Source of the DNA: Brachybacterium sacelli
GTDB lineage: Bacteria; Actinomycetota; Actinomycetes; Actinomycetales; Dermabacteraceae
Reading direction: 5' to 3'
NCBI RefSeq assembly: GCF_017876545.1
Contig: NZ_JAGIOD010000002.1
Location: 806,001-870,000 of the forward strand
DNA length: 64,000 bases
A program made the translations under genes and the position numbers. Of the stretch, positions 27,545-35,824 are shown one piece after another. Within the stretch, counting starts at the first letter, position 1. Each line of letters opens with the position of its first letter. The notes beneath the pieces were generated by a model. That model saw only the letters and a list, made by a program, of their open reading frames with translations. It did no database searches and had not been told where the DNA came from.

Positions 27545-28227
27545 CGGAGTCCTCCTTCGGGGGAATCGGTGCTCGCGACGACCGGATGGGCCGGAGTCGC
27601 GGCCGGGGCGAGCGCGGCCTTCTCGAGCACGAAACGGGGGTTCTGCGCGCGGGAGGCGACCCGCACCGCGTGCTCGATCTCCTGACCGGCGATCATCCGC
27701 ACCTGCCAGGTCGTGCCCTCGAGCTCCAGCAGGGAGAGGGTCGCGTTCGGGATCGAGGGCAGGGGCCGCTCGGCGACCCCGGAGAGGATGAATCTGATCA
27801 GGGTGCCGTGCGCGACGACCAGCACCTTCTGGTCGCGGTACTGCTCCTCGAGGGCCTCCAATGCGTCGTAACCGCGATCCGCCACGACCTGGTGGTCCTC
27901 GCGACCGGGGAAGGAACGCTCGGGGTAGCGCTGCTCCATCTCCTCGACGGGCCTGCCCTCGGCTGCGCCCCAGTCGATCTCCACCAGACGGGCATCCGTC
28001 CCACCGAAGTCGATGGCGTGGTCCTCGGCGATGATCCGAGCGGTCTGCTCGGCGCGCTTCAGCGGTGAGGAGACGACCACGTCCCAGTCCACCGGCGGGA
28101 GCTGGTCGAAGGCGCGGTGCGCCTGCTCGATCCCGGTGTCGTTCAGCGGGATGTCCGAGGACCCCTGGAAGAGGTTCTGCAGGTTGTAGTCCGTCTGCCC
28201 ATGGCGGACGAGGCCGAACAGAGTCAC
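27541..28227 (-). CDS. Histidine phosphatase family (phosphoglycerate mutase-like)
   Basis: 228-residue protein. The catalytic motif is LVRHGQTDYN near the N-terminus. The PLKRAEQTARII and GAAEGRPVEEME segments (acid/base Glu) and VLVVAHGTLIRFIL (second His) complete the active site. The GTG at 28227 is chosen from AAGGGA 7 bases upstream and from homology starting at MTLFGLVRHG. It is translationally coupled to the DUF4916 gene. The substrate is not clear; acid-phosphatase-like or sugar-phosphatase activity is typical. Confidence 0.88.
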   Translation of the reverse strand: MTLFGLVRHGQTDYNLQNLFQGSSDIPLNDTGIEQAHRAFDQLPPVDWDVVVSSPLKRAEQTARIIAEDHAIDFGGTDARLVEIDWGAAEGRPVEEMEQRYPERSFPGREDHQVVADRGYDALEALEEQYRDQKVLVVAHGTLIRFILSGVAERPLPSIPNATLSLLELEGTTWQVRMIAGQEIEHAVRVASRAQNPRFVLEKAALAPAATPAHPVVASTDSPEGGLR

Positions 28228-28591
28228 GGGCGGTCCCTTCTCGAGGTGGTGCCGGCACGAGCCGGCCGCTGCCGGATGCCCCCGCACCAGGGTAGAGGAC
28301 CCGCGTTGGTCCGGACGCGGACCGGGTGCGCGGCGAGGGGTGGGGAGCTCGCCGGGGAGGGGTCGGCAGGTGGTCCCTTCGGACGGGAGATGGGGGTCCC
28401 GGCTGGTGGATGTACTCAGAGGGACTCCCATCAGCTCCACAGGCTGTCTACCGTCAACGGTGGATGGCAGCGCCGCGCGAGCCGGACCGGACTCGACGAC
28501 CAACCGATGCGGCGTCGCCGGCCCGGACACAGTCGTTCCGCGATCAACCGGCTGTTGTCCGGACTCGTAAGGCGTCATCGGAAGGACGATC
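28228..28591. other. Divergent intergenic region before the SDR cluster
   Basis: 364 bases without a gene. Around 28450-28470 the sequence CTACCGTCAACGGTGG is an imperfect palindrome (one mismatch) and could be an operator for the SDR genes to the right. GGAAGGA before 28592 is the ribosome-binding site of the first SDR. Confidence 0.5.
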
Positions 28592-29263
28592 ATGAGCACC
28601 ATCGCGATCATCGGAGCCGGCCCCGGGCTCGGCCAGGCCACCGCCGGCCGTTTCGGCCGCGAGGGGTTCGCCGTCGCGCTGATCTCGCGTCGCCAGGCCC
28701 ACGTCGACGAGCTGGCCGCCGAGCTGGCCGACGAGGGCATCACGGTCCGCGGCTACGCGGCGGACGTCCGTGATCTGCGGGCGCTGCGCTCGGCGCTCGA
28801 CACCGCGGCGTCCGACCTGGGCCCGATCGAGGTCCTGCAATACAGCCCGGCCCCCGCAGCGGAGTTCATGAAGCCGGTGCTCGAGGCGACGGCCGAGGAC
28901 CTTGCCGGCCCCGTCGAGCAGTCGGTGTACGGGCCTGTCACCGCCGTGCAGCGCGTCCTGCCCGGCATGCGTGAGGTGGGCCGGGGCACGATCCTGTTCA
29001 TCAACGGGTCCAGCGCCGTGAGTCCGAGCGGCGGCGTGGCGGGAACCTCCATCGCCTTCGCCGGGGAGAGCGCCTACGGCCAGATGCTGCACGACGCGCT
29101 GGCGCCCGAAGCCATCCACGTCGCGCAGCTGATCATCCCGCGTGGCATCGGCGGTGGCGAGCCCGACCACGAGCCCGCCGCCCTCGCCGAACGCATCTGG
29201 TCCCTCCACCGTGACCGCTGCGCGTTCCGGACCTTCGTCGGCGAAGAGACGGCACAGGGATAA
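28592..29263 (+). CDS. SDR-family protein with degenerate active site
   Basis: 223 residues. The Rossmann motif is IIGAGPGLGQATAGRF, followed by RRQAHVDELAAEL and YAADVRD. The expected NNAG reads YSPAPA, and the expected YxxxK reads YGQML in ESAYGQMLHDAL, so the catalytic Lys is missing. It is closest to the YciK/oxidoreductase-like SDRs that lack NNAG. It could bind NAD(P) without reduction, or act on an unusual substrate. It is first of three SDR genes in the same direction. Confidence 0.75.
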   Translation: MSTIAIIGAGPGLGQATAGRFGREGFAVALISRRQAHVDELAAELADEGITVRGYAADVRDLRALRSALDTAASDLGPIEVLQYSPAPAAEFMKPVLEATAEDLAGPVEQSVYGPVTAVQRVLPGMREVGRGTILFINGSSAVSPSGGVAGTSIAFAGESAYGQMLHDALAPEAIHVAQLIIPRGIGGGEPDHEPAALAERIWSLHRDRCAFRTFVGEETAQG

Positions 29264-29493
29264 CATCGCTCGGCTGACGTGGCACATGACGTTGCTCGCC
29301 TCTGTCGTCGCCGTGACGGCGTCGGCAGTCTGCACAGATATCCCCGGAAGCGCTCTTCGGGGCGGCCGAGCGAGACGGCGGCGTGTTTCATTCCCGCGGG
29401 GCAAGCTCGTACGACGCGACCTTCACCTCCCGGCCCCGACGACGACCGCGTTCTGCTCATCGACCCCACAACCCACCCAGAGGAGGGACGCCC

Positions 29494-30228
29494 GTGTCGC
29501 GCATACTGATCACCGGGTCCACCGACGGCGTCGGCCGGGCCACGGCCGCGTCGCTGCAGGTCGACGGCCACGACATCGTCGTCCACGCCCGCCACGACCA
29601 GAGGCTCTCCGCCGTCGAGGAGCTGATCGCTCGCGGCGCGCGCAGCGTCGTCGGCGACCTCGCTGACCCCGACGAGCTGCAGGGCATCGCCGAGCAGGCG
29701 AACGGACTGGGACCGTTCGACGCCGTCATCCACAACGCCGGGATCATCGATGGACCGGCGCTCTTGCCGGTCAACGCCGTTGCGCCGTACGTGCTCACTG
29801 CGCTTATTCCGGCGTCACGGCTGGTCTACCTCAGCAGCAGCATGCACCGTGGCGGTCATGCCGACCTCGCCGGCGCCGACTGGTCCGGCGCACGGAATTC
29901 GGTCTCCTACTCCGACAGCAAGCTGTTCGCCACGACGCTCATGGCCGCCATCGCCCGGCGCTGGCCGAACGTGCGCACGCACGCGGTCGATCCCAGCTGG
30001 GTACCCACGAAGATGGGCGGCCCGTCGGCGAGCGACGACCTCGCGCTCGGCCACGTCACCCAGGCCTGGCTCGCCACCAGCGACGATCCCGAGGCCCTGG
30101 TCTCCGGTCGCTACTGGCACCACCGGCGGATCGAGGAGCCCCACGCCGCTGTGCACGACGAGCGGTTCCAGGACGAGCTGGTCGCGTCTCTGGCGGAGCA
30201 CACCGGCGTCGACCTCCCGTTCACCTGA
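29494..30228 (+). CDS. SDR-family oxidoreductase
   Basis: 244 residues. The GTG at 29494 has AGGAGGGA upstream and the protein begins ILITGSTDGVGRATAASL (cofactor TGxxxGxG). VIHNAGIIDG (NAG) and the catalytic SYSDSKLFATTLM (YxxxK) are intact; LVYLSSSMHRGG carries the catalytic Ser. It resembles retinol-dehydrogenase-like/daunorubicin-C13-ketoreductase-like SDRs. The specific substrate is unknown. Confidence 0.85.
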   Translation: MSRILITGSTDGVGRATAASLQVDGHDIVVHARHDQRLSAVEELIARGARSVVGDLADPDELQGIAEQANGLGPFDAVIHNAGIIDGPALLPVNAVAPYVLTALIPASRLVYLSSSMHRGGHADLAGADWSGARNSVSYSDSKLFATTLMAAIARRWPNVRTHAVDPSWVPTKMGGPSASDDLALGHVTQAWLATSDDPEALVSGRYWHHRRIEEPHAAVHDERFQDELVASLAEHTGVDLPFT

Positions 30229-30266
30229 CCCCGACCCGGACCACCCACGAAGAAGGAGCATCACTC

Positions 30267-31034
30267 ATGACCGTCTCATATGACTTCACAGGAAAGACTG
30301 CGTTCGTCACCGGCGGCAGCGCCGGCATGGGAGCCGCCACCGTCCGCGCGTTCGCCGACGCCGGAGCGGCTGTCGCCATCGTCGACCTCGACGGGGACGC
30401 CGCCGAGCAGTTCGCCGCGCAGCTGAACGACGAAGGCCACCGGGCGCTGGCCATCGCCTGCGACGTCTCGGACGAGGGCCAGGTCGCCGCCGCGGTCGAC
30501 GCGGCCGTCGAGGCGTTCGGCAGCCTGGACATGGCATTCAACAATGCCGGGATCATGCTCCCGCCCATCGACTCCGCCGACGAGACCGAGGACGCTTTCG
30601 ACAAGATCGTCGACGTCAACCTCCGCGGCGTGTGGGGATCGATGAAGCACGAGCTGAAGCAGATGCGCGAGCAGGGCTCGGGCGCGATCGTGAACTGCTC
30701 ATCGCTGGGCGGCCTCGTCGGCGGCGACGGCCGGAGCAGTTACCACGCCACGAAGCACGGGGTGCTCGGGGCGACCAAGAGCGTCGCCCTGCAGTACGGA
30801 CAGCGGGGCGTGCGCGTGAACGCCGTCTGCCCGGGCACGATCGCCACGCCGATGGTCGAGCGTATGACGTCCGGCGGCGAGCTCGACCCCGACGGTGCTC
30901 TCGCCGCGATCCCGATGGGCCGGCTCGGCCGCCCAGAGGAGATCGCCGCGGCCGTTCTGTGGTTGTGCAGCGATGCCGCCAGCTATGTCACCGGCGTGGC
31001 CCTGCCCGTCGACGGCGCGCACACCGCCCAGTAG
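30267..31034 (+). CDS. SDR-family oxidoreductase (classical type)
   Basis: 255 residues with all classical SDR motifs: FVTGGSAGMGAATVRAF, FNNAGIMLPP, IVNCSSLGGLVG (Ser), SSYHATKHGVLG (YxxxK) and NAVCPGTIATPM. It follows the previous SDR by 38 bases with AGAAGGAG before the ATG, so the two are probably cotranscribed. It is close to glucose-1-dehydrogenase/cyclopentanol-dehydrogenase-type SDRs. A decayed lipoprotein gene follows 25 bases later. Confidence 0.88.
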   Translation: MTVSYDFTGKTAFVTGGSAGMGAATVRAFADAGAAVAIVDLDGDAAEQFAAQLNDEGHRALAIACDVSDEGQVAAAVDAAVEAFGSLDMAFNNAGIMLPPIDSADETEDAFDKIVDVNLRGVWGSMKHELKQMREQGSGAIVNCSSLGGLVGGDGRSSYHATKHGVLGATKSVALQYGQRGVRVNAVCPGTIATPMVERMTSGGELDPDGALAAIPMGRLGRPEEIAAAVLWLCSDAASYVTGVALPVDGAHTAQ

Positions 31035-31059
31035 CCGATCCGAGACGAAGGAATTCATC

Positions 31060-31240
31060 ACGAGGAAGAAGACCTTCGCACTGGCTACGGGGGTGATCAC
31101 CGCAGCGCTGCCGGCCGGATGCAGCGCAGACCCTGGCACGAAGGAGACCGCTTCCTCGTCGCCGAACCAGAACGCCGAGCAACGCCGCTCACCCGAGAAG
31201 GCACTCCTCAGTTCCCGCTCACGCTTGGCGAACGTGGATG
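31060..31240 (+). pseudogene. 5' remnant of a lipoprotein gene
   Basis: After GAAGGA and an 8-base gap the frame reads RKKTFALATGVITAALPAGC, then SADPGTKETASSS. This is a lipoprotein signal peptide and Ser/Thr-rich spacer. The codon at the start is ACG instead of ATG, and the lipobox reads PAGC where LAGC is expected, so two point changes would disable it. Beyond about residue 60 nothing resembles a folded domain. It lies directly downstream of the SDR genes. Confidence 0.55.
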
Positions 31241-31581
31241 AACGCGCACGCGCGGTTCAGCGTCCCCGATCGGGTCGTCCCGCCGACGCGGAACCGAACG
31301 CGGCACGAAAGCCGGTGGATCTGGCGACTGCCCCCAGTTTCACTCCGGACGCGAAACGACTGCACCCCCTGCAGCGGAGCGACGTGAACGGTGCCGACCA
31401 ATTGTTCTGTCGCATGACGCCATTCGGGAGTAGTCTGTCGCGGTCGCCTCGCAGTGTCATCGAAGCCCATAGCGAGACGACCCCTGGGAAGGGACGCCCT
31501 CATCCTTCTACGGCGGGATCAGGGCATCTGCCACCGGCAGCCTGCCCGGTCATGGGATCAACGACGACACGGCCGGACACG

Positions 31582-31629
31582 AAGAAGCGCCCCGACTCTC
31601 CCGTTCTGGAAGGGTGGGGGCGTTTTCTT
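31582..31629. terminator. Bidirectional rho-independent terminator
   Basis: AAGAAGCGCCCC and GGGGCGTTTTCTT form a stem with an inner CCC/GGG, flanked by A-rich and T-rich tails. This is the only classical U-tract terminator noticed in the window. Confidence 0.75.
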
Positions 31630-31664
31630 GCGTTCACGACTGACCAGAGCCATCCTCAGCTTTT

Positions 31665-31700
31665 CCACAAACGACGGCGGTCTCAATCTGTCAACGCATC
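31665..31700 (+). repeat. IS30-type terminal inverted repeat, left copy
   Basis: 36 bases matching the reverse complement of 33799-33834 at 30 positions, including AAACG, GGCGGTCTCAA and TCAACGCATC. It faces inward toward the PAP2 gene and the transposase. Confidence 0.75.
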
Positions 31701-31769
31701 GGCGCACACGTGATTCGCCTGTAGGTGTCGTGCACTGGGGAGTCACGGCAGCAGACGCTTCGCCCGGCC

Positions 31770-32501
31770 CTACGCGGTGCGCGCGGAGTCGAGTCGAATA
31801 TGCCGGGGAGGACGGGGGCGGTACTGGTCTGGGCTCGCAGCGATAAGGCAATCGAGAAGCGGAAACCGCCGGCACCATTTCAGCAGCCGTGCGATAGGTG
31901 GTGTCCCCACTTTGGTGATTACGATGACCGCTATGGTGGCAAGCAACGCCCCGGCCAGCACGTCATGGAAGTAGTGCACGCCCACAGCAACGCGGCTGAA
32001 TCCGATAAGTCCTGCGAGGGGCAGGGCGAGGATGCCAAGGCGTGGATTCATGGCCAGCACGGCAAGGGCGATGGCGACAGAGATCGTGGCGTGGTTGCTG
32101 GGCCAGGACCAATCGGTTGCCTCGGGGCACGCCGCAATCGTGGTGACGGTGAAGTTGTAGCAGGGCCTTAGTTCGCTGAACAGGACCTTGATGACTTCGC
32201 TGGACACGTAGGCCGCTATGACCCCGAACCCTGCGGCGACACCTCGCGCTAGGTGCGTCATTCCTCTTTTGCGCGCACTCAGAGCAGCTACGGCGAAGAG
32301 AGTGATCAGGCCAAGAATTCCGTACTCCGAGACCGACGAGAAGAAGCTCTGCACCGGTCCTGGCAGTTGGTTGGACCACGCGACGGTGCCGCGGTAGGTC
32401 ATCCCTCGTACGAGGAGTAGCGCCAGGACGGCAAGTAAGCCAACAGCAGCCACCCCGGCAATGATGAGGCGTGGTGAGAGGCGAGCGGCACGGGAGATCA
32501 T
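31770..32501 (-). CDS. PAP2-family membrane phosphatase
   Basis: 243-residue membrane protein with about six hydrophobic segments. The three phosphatase motifs are KVLFSELRP (KxxxxxxRP), WPSNHATISVA (the usual PSGH appears as PSNH) and SRVAVGVHYFHDVLAG (SRxxxxxHxxxD). A basic tail of about 30 residues follows. Likely substrates are phosphatidic acid, undecaprenyl diphosphate or related lipid phosphates on the outer face of the membrane. GC content is lower than neighbours. It lies between inward-facing IS30-type repeats together with the transposase, so it may be a passenger gene. Confidence 0.85.
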   Translation of the reverse strand: MISRAARLSPRLIIAGVAAVGLLAVLALLLVRGMTYRGTVAWSNQLPGPVQSFFSSVSEYGILGLITLFAVAALSARKRGMTHLARGVAAGFGVIAAYVSSEVIKVLFSELRPCYNFTVTTIAACPEATDWSWPSNHATISVAIALAVLAMNPRLGILALPLAGLIGFSRVAVGVHYFHDVLAGALLATIAVIVITKVGTPPIARLLKWCRRFPLLDCLIAASPDQYRPRPPRHIRLDSARTA

Positions 32502-32540
32502 GACAGTAATTCAGTCAGCAGAGAGGCAGGGGCGCATCCA

Positions 32541-32580
32541 CCCCGAGACGGACCCGAGTTGCGGGGTATCCGTCTCAGGG
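32541..32580. terminator. Hairpin between transposase and PAP2 genes
   Basis: GAGACGGA at 32545-32552 pairs with TCCGTCTC at 32569-32576, extended by CCC/GGG after one mismatch. It lies 24 bases past the transposase stop and 40 bases before the PAP2 start, so it could end transposase transcription. Confidence 0.55.
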
Positions 32581-32603
32581 TGGACCGGTTGAGACTCACC
32601 TCG

Positions 32604-33752
32604 TCAGTTGAGGAAGGATTGGCTGGGCGCTGTTGCGAGGAGTTCCTGGCTGGTCTTCCATCCCAGGACACGCCGAGGTCGGCCGTTGATCTTTCCTGCG
32701 ATGACGTCAAGCTCGGCCTGTGTCAAGTGAGAGAAGTCCGCCTGCTTTGGGAGGTACTGGCGCAGGAGCCGGTTGGTGTTTTCGTTCGAGCCGCGCTGCC
32801 AGGGCGAGCGAGGGTCGCAGAAGTAGACGCGAATGCCGAGCTCATGGGCGATACTCTTGTGCTCGGACATTTCTCGCCCGCGGTCCCACGTGAGCGACTG
32901 CAACAGCCACGGCGGAAGCTCCCGGAGGTTGCGGATCAGAGCGTCACGCACCTCCGTGCCTTTGATCCCTTGTAGCTTCACTAAGCGAACTGCACGCGTG
33001 GAGCGCTCGACCAGCGTCGCAACAGCGCTGGGCCGCCGACCCATGACGAGATCCCCTTCCCAGTGCCCGATCTCAACCCGAGTCTCGATCCGCGCCGGGC
33101 GATCATGAATCGAGACCATGCTCCTCAATCGGCCACGCCCGTGTCCGGTGCGTCGCGACTGGCGCGATGTGCGGAGCCGACGGCCGGAACGCAGGTGAAC
33201 GCTCATCTCGGAAGGAAGGGCCGGGCATGTGGCGGTGTAGAGGCTCCGATAGATCGCCTCGTGGGAGATCCGCATCTTCGGGTCGTTCAAAAAGGCCCGT
33301 CGTAGCCACGCCGCGATCTGCTCAGGAGACCAGTCCTCGTGCAGCTTCTCCCTCACAACGCCGCGCAGCTCCTCGTTCGCATCGAGCTTGGTGAGCTTGG
33401 GGCGCTGCGCGAGCTGCCAAGCGTGCTCATCTGCCATGGCAGCTCTGTACTGGTCACGGCCGCCGTTGCGGGAGATCTCTCGCGAGATCGAGGAGTCTGA
33501 CCGACCGAGTCGAGCAGCGATCGTTCGAGCGGAATCACCGGCGGCGAGTCCTCGGGAGATCTCCTCCCTCTCCGCCAGTGACAAACGCAGAGCAGCGCGA
33601 CGGCGCTGCGCTGGGCGGATCCCACCCGACTTCGCCAGGTGTCTGCGTACCGCCTCACGGCTGCAGTGCACCGATCGGGCGATCACGCGAATCGGCTCGC
33701 CTGCACGCCATCGCTCCCACACGGCATCCTGCACTTCGATTTCCAACGCCAT
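32604..33752 (-). CDS. IS30-family transposase
   Basis: 382 residues. The N-terminal part has two HTH regions (IRVIARSVHCSREAVRRHL; SARTIAARLGRSDSSISREI). The DDE catalytic domain follows: the first Asp in HWEGDLVMG, the second in LTWDRGREMSEHK and the Glu in GSNENTNRLLRQYLP, then the end GRPRRVLGWKTSQELL. The frame is intact. The ATG at 33752 is preferred for its GGAGAGGAG about 10 bases upstream; a longer start at 33794 is possible. It should catalyse DNA cleavage and strand transfer of its element. Confidence 0.9.
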   Translation of the reverse strand: MALEIEVQDAVWERWRAGEPIRVIARSVHCSREAVRRHLAKSGGIRPAQRRRAALRLSLAEREEISRGLAAGDSARTIAARLGRSDSSISREISRNGGRDQYRAAMADEHAWQLAQRPKLTKLDANEELRGVVREKLHEDWSPEQIAAWLRRAFLNDPKMRISHEAIYRSLYTATCPALPSEMSVHLRSGRRLRTSRQSRRTGHGRGRLRSMVSIHDRPARIETRVEIGHWEGDLVMGRRPSAVATLVERSTRAVRLVKLQGIKGTEVRDALIRNLRELPPWLLQSLTWDRGREMSEHKSIAHELGIRVYFCDPRSPWQRGSNENTNRLLRQYLPKQADFSHLTQAELDVIAGKINGRPRRVLGWKTSQELLATAPSQSFLN

Positions 33753-33798
33753 CCCTGCCAGCTCCTCTCCCGTCCATGCGCACACTCCCATCATGTGC

Positions 33799-33834
33799 GA
33801 TGCGTTGATGGGTTGAGACCGCCACCGTTTCTGG
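33799..33834 (-). repeat. IS30-type terminal inverted repeat, right copy
   Basis: This is the upstream end of the transposase gene, containing GATGCGTTGA and TTGAGACCGCC. It matches 31665-31700 in inverse orientation at 30 of 36 positions. Confidence 0.8.
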
Positions 33835-33918
33835 CACGCGACTGTTCGACTTCCTGCTGCTGCTCGTCGGGCCCGCACTCGAGTAGATGTTCCTTCCGCC
33901 CGGCACCCGGGGTGCTGC

Positions 33919-33924
33919 TACGGT
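33919..33924 (+). promoter_or_regulatory. -10 element of the leaderless methyltransferase gene
   Basis: TACGGT, 7 bases before the ATG at 33932. It lies just outside the IS30 element. Confidence 0.5.
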
Positions 33925-33931
33925 CGGCGGC

Positions 33932-34705
33932 ATGCCTGAGCAAAGCGACGCAGAGGTCGTCAGACAGAACAGCAAGTACTGGGAACTTCTTGCCCCGCAC
34001 CGGCGCGGCGAGCCTGTCGACTTCTTCCGGGAAGGTGGAAGCGCCTTGACCGAGGCTGAGCTGGCCGCGATCGGTGACGTACAGGGGCGACGGGTACTCC
34101 AACTCGCGGGGTCGATCGGCGACGAAGGCCTGACGTTTGCTCAACGCGGAGCAGATGTGACTGTCGTGGACATCGCGCCCTCGCACCTCGAGACTGGGCG
34201 CGCGAAGGCATCGGCACTGGGGTTGTCGGTGGACTTCATCGAGCAAGACATGATGAGCCTGGACCCCGACATCACCGGGTTCGACATCGTCTACATCTCG
34301 AGCGGCGGCATCTGCTGGGCACCGAACCTCTCGGACTGGGCGGCTCTAGTCGCCGACCGTCTAAACGACGGTGGGCTGTTGGTCGTCCAGGAACATCACC
34401 CGCTGTGGGAAGTTCTGACTGTGCGAGGGCTGGGTGAGCTGTCCGTCACCGGCGACTACTTCAACGCAGGCTGGGACGGATACGACGATCAGTCGAAAGC
34501 GCCGCAGGTGACCCGGGTGCTAGGTGTGCCCGATGCTCCGCATCGCAGCTACGTCTGGAGCGTCGGCAGCCTGACGAGCGCACTCGTGACTGCCGGGTTC
34601 ACGATCCGCTCCTTGCAGGAATTCCCCGAGCTCGACATGTATTCAGGCCTGGGCGAGCGCGCCTCTTCGATCCCAGCCACCTACCTGCTGGCGGCCACCC
34701 GTTAG
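33932..34705 (+). CDS. Class I SAM-dependent methyltransferase
   Basis: 257 residues. YWELLAPHRRGEPVDFF precedes motif I, VLQLAGSIGDEGLTFAQRGADVTVVDIAPS, where the usual GxGxG reads LAGSIGDEG. FDIVYISSGGICW is motif IV. The class is common in actinobacteria with unknown substrates. The ATG at 33932 is chosen over the upstream in-frame ATG at 33887 because TACGGT sits 7 bases before it and the upstream residues are not conserved-looking. It may be part of an acquired segment, as GC is lower than in core genes. Confidence 0.82.
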   Translation: MPEQSDAEVVRQNSKYWELLAPHRRGEPVDFFREGGSALTEAELAAIGDVQGRRVLQLAGSIGDEGLTFAQRGADVTVVDIAPSHLETGRAKASALGLSVDFIEQDMMSLDPDITGFDIVYISSGGICWAPNLSDWAALVADRLNDGGLLVVQEHHPLWEVLTVRGLGELSVTGDYFNAGWDGYDDQSKAPQVTRVLGVPDAPHRSYVWSVGSLTSALVTAGFTIRSLQEFPELDMYSGLGERASSIPATYLLAATR

Positions 34706-34747
34706 GGACCGTTTACGGCACAGTCGGGGTGGGTGACGATTGGACCC

Positions 34748-35128
34748 ATGGATCTCGCCCTTAAGGAACTGCTGGCTCGCGAGCCCTTGACCCACAGGCT
34801 GCCCGCACAGGCGCCCCGCGACACCATCGCGGATCTTCTCGACCCGGAGTTCCGCGAGGTCGGTGCCTCCGGAGAGGTCTACGACCGAGGTCTCGTGATC
34901 GACGTAGTTGAGGAGAGATACCGAGACGGGACGGATCCTGATGACAGTAGGTGGCGCCTGCAAGACCCATCGATCCGCCAGCTCGGAGAGGACCTATACC
35001 TCCTCACCTACACCCTGGAGTTCGACGGGTGCGTCTCCCGAAGAGTCACGCTCTGGCGGCTGCAGACTCCGGTGTGGCGCGCTCTTTACCACCAAGGCAC
35101 CCGCTGCTCATCGCGCGATGCCGTCTGA
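34748..35128 (+). CDS. NTF2-like/DUF4440 protein
   Basis: 126 residues: LKELLAREPLTHRLP, then ADLLDPEFREVGASGEVYDRGLVIDVVEERY, and after the middle LLTYTLEFDGCVSRRVTLWRL. This is the SnoaL/DUF4440 pattern (alpha helix, strand with DxxFxExGxSG, then antiparallel strands). The ATG at 34748 lies 7 bases after GACGAT, a weak -10. A GTG five codons upstream is possible. The end, HQGTRCSSRDAV, is typical. Function is unknown; stress or detoxification is common in the family. Confidence 0.75.
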   Translation: MDLALKELLAREPLTHRLPAQAPRDTIADLLDPEFREVGASGEVYDRGLVIDVVEERYRDGTDPDDSRWRLQDPSIRQLGEDLYLLTYTLEFDGCVSRRVTLWRLQTPVWRALYHQGTRCSSRDAV

Positions 35129-35212
35129 GCTGATATCGACTGTTTACGGCCCAGCACCTGTGAGGTCAGGAACCATCGCCCATCGAGCTGAGGGCTCACC
35201 GATACTGGATGG

Positions 35213-35761
35213 ATGGAGCCATGCCGACTCAACATTATGGGCGCCAGCGGCGCGGGAGCCACGACCTTGGGGCGTGCGATCGCTAACTCGTGGTCCGTCC
35301 CGCACGCCGACAGCGACGACTACTACTGGTTGCCGACCGACCCCGCTTTCACCACTCCGCGGGCTGTCCCCGAGCGGATCAATCTCATGAACCAGATCTT
35401 CACCTCCCGAGTGGCGTGGGTCCTATCAGGAGCGATGACGAGCTGGGGGGAATCCATCGTCTCCCTCTGCGACGCAACGGTCTTCCTGACCGTCGATCCG
35501 CAAGAGCGCATGCGTCGGCTGGAGGCCCGCGAGGAACTGCGCCGTGATGTAGAGGGCTTGAACGAGGATGCTTCACAGGATTTCCTGGAGTGGGCCGCGG
35601 GTTATGACGACCCCTCGTTCAAGAGTCGAAGCCTCCGATCCCAGGAAGCGTGGCTCGGACACCTGCCGACACCGATCCTCCGGCTCGACTCCTCACAATC
35701 CGTCGAGGAGCTGTGTCGTCGGGTGCTCGCCTGGGATCCAGGCATCTCATCAGACCGTTAA
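35213..35761 (+). CDS. Small P-loop-like kinase lacking the Walker A lysine
   Basis: 182 residues. LNIMGASGAGATTLGRAIA occupies the position of Walker A but has Ala where Lys is expected (GASGAGATT). DSDDYYWLPTDPAF follows as in adenylate-kinase-like proteins with an acidic pair. Then come WVLSGAMTSWGESIVSLCDATVFLTVD and EERMRRLEAREELR-like basic LID residues (here QERMRRLEAREELR). Related actinobacterial and Firmicute proteins read GASGSGTTTLG, so the lysine-less loop is a family feature rather than a fresh mutation. The nucleotide or metabolite substrate is unknown. Confidence 0.7.
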   Translation: MEPCRLNIMGASGAGATTLGRAIANSWSVPHADSDDYYWLPTDPAFTTPRAVPERINLMNQIFTSRVAWVLSGAMTSWGESIVSLCDATVFLTVDPQERMRRLEAREELRRDVEGLNEDASQDFLEWAAGYDDPSFKSRSLRSQEAWLGHLPTPILRLDSSQSVEELCRRVLAWDPGISSDR

Positions 35762-35824
35762 ACCTACTGTTACATATCCTTCCAGGCCGCCCTATGGGCA
35801 CGCGAGATCAGATGTCATCTATCG

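Larger units (their letters stand above)
31241..31769. other. Gene-poor stretch with terminator and IS end
   Basis: About 530 bases of lower GC content than the flanks. It holds no supported gene, only a bidirectional terminator at 31582-31629 and an IS30-type terminal repeat at 31665-31700 (both listed). A short out-of-frame ATCAGGGCATCTGCCACCG piece gives no recognisable protein. Confidence 0.5.
31665..33834. mobile_element. IS30-family element or transposon with PAP2 passenger
   Basis: A 2170-bp segment bounded by 36-bp inward inverted repeats (83% identical) and containing an intact IS30-type transposase and a PAP2 gene, both on the minus strand. Ordinary IS30 elements are about 1.1-1.3 kb, so either this is a longer passenger-carrying element or the left repeat belongs to a second, decayed copy. 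No target duplication is evident at the ends as drawn. Confidence 0.55.

Noticed and set aside
32541..32600. Left terminal repeat of the IS30 element directly behind the transposase
   Set aside because: Only GTCTCA is shared with the right end; the hairpin here looks like a terminator. A far better inverted match lies at 31665-31700.
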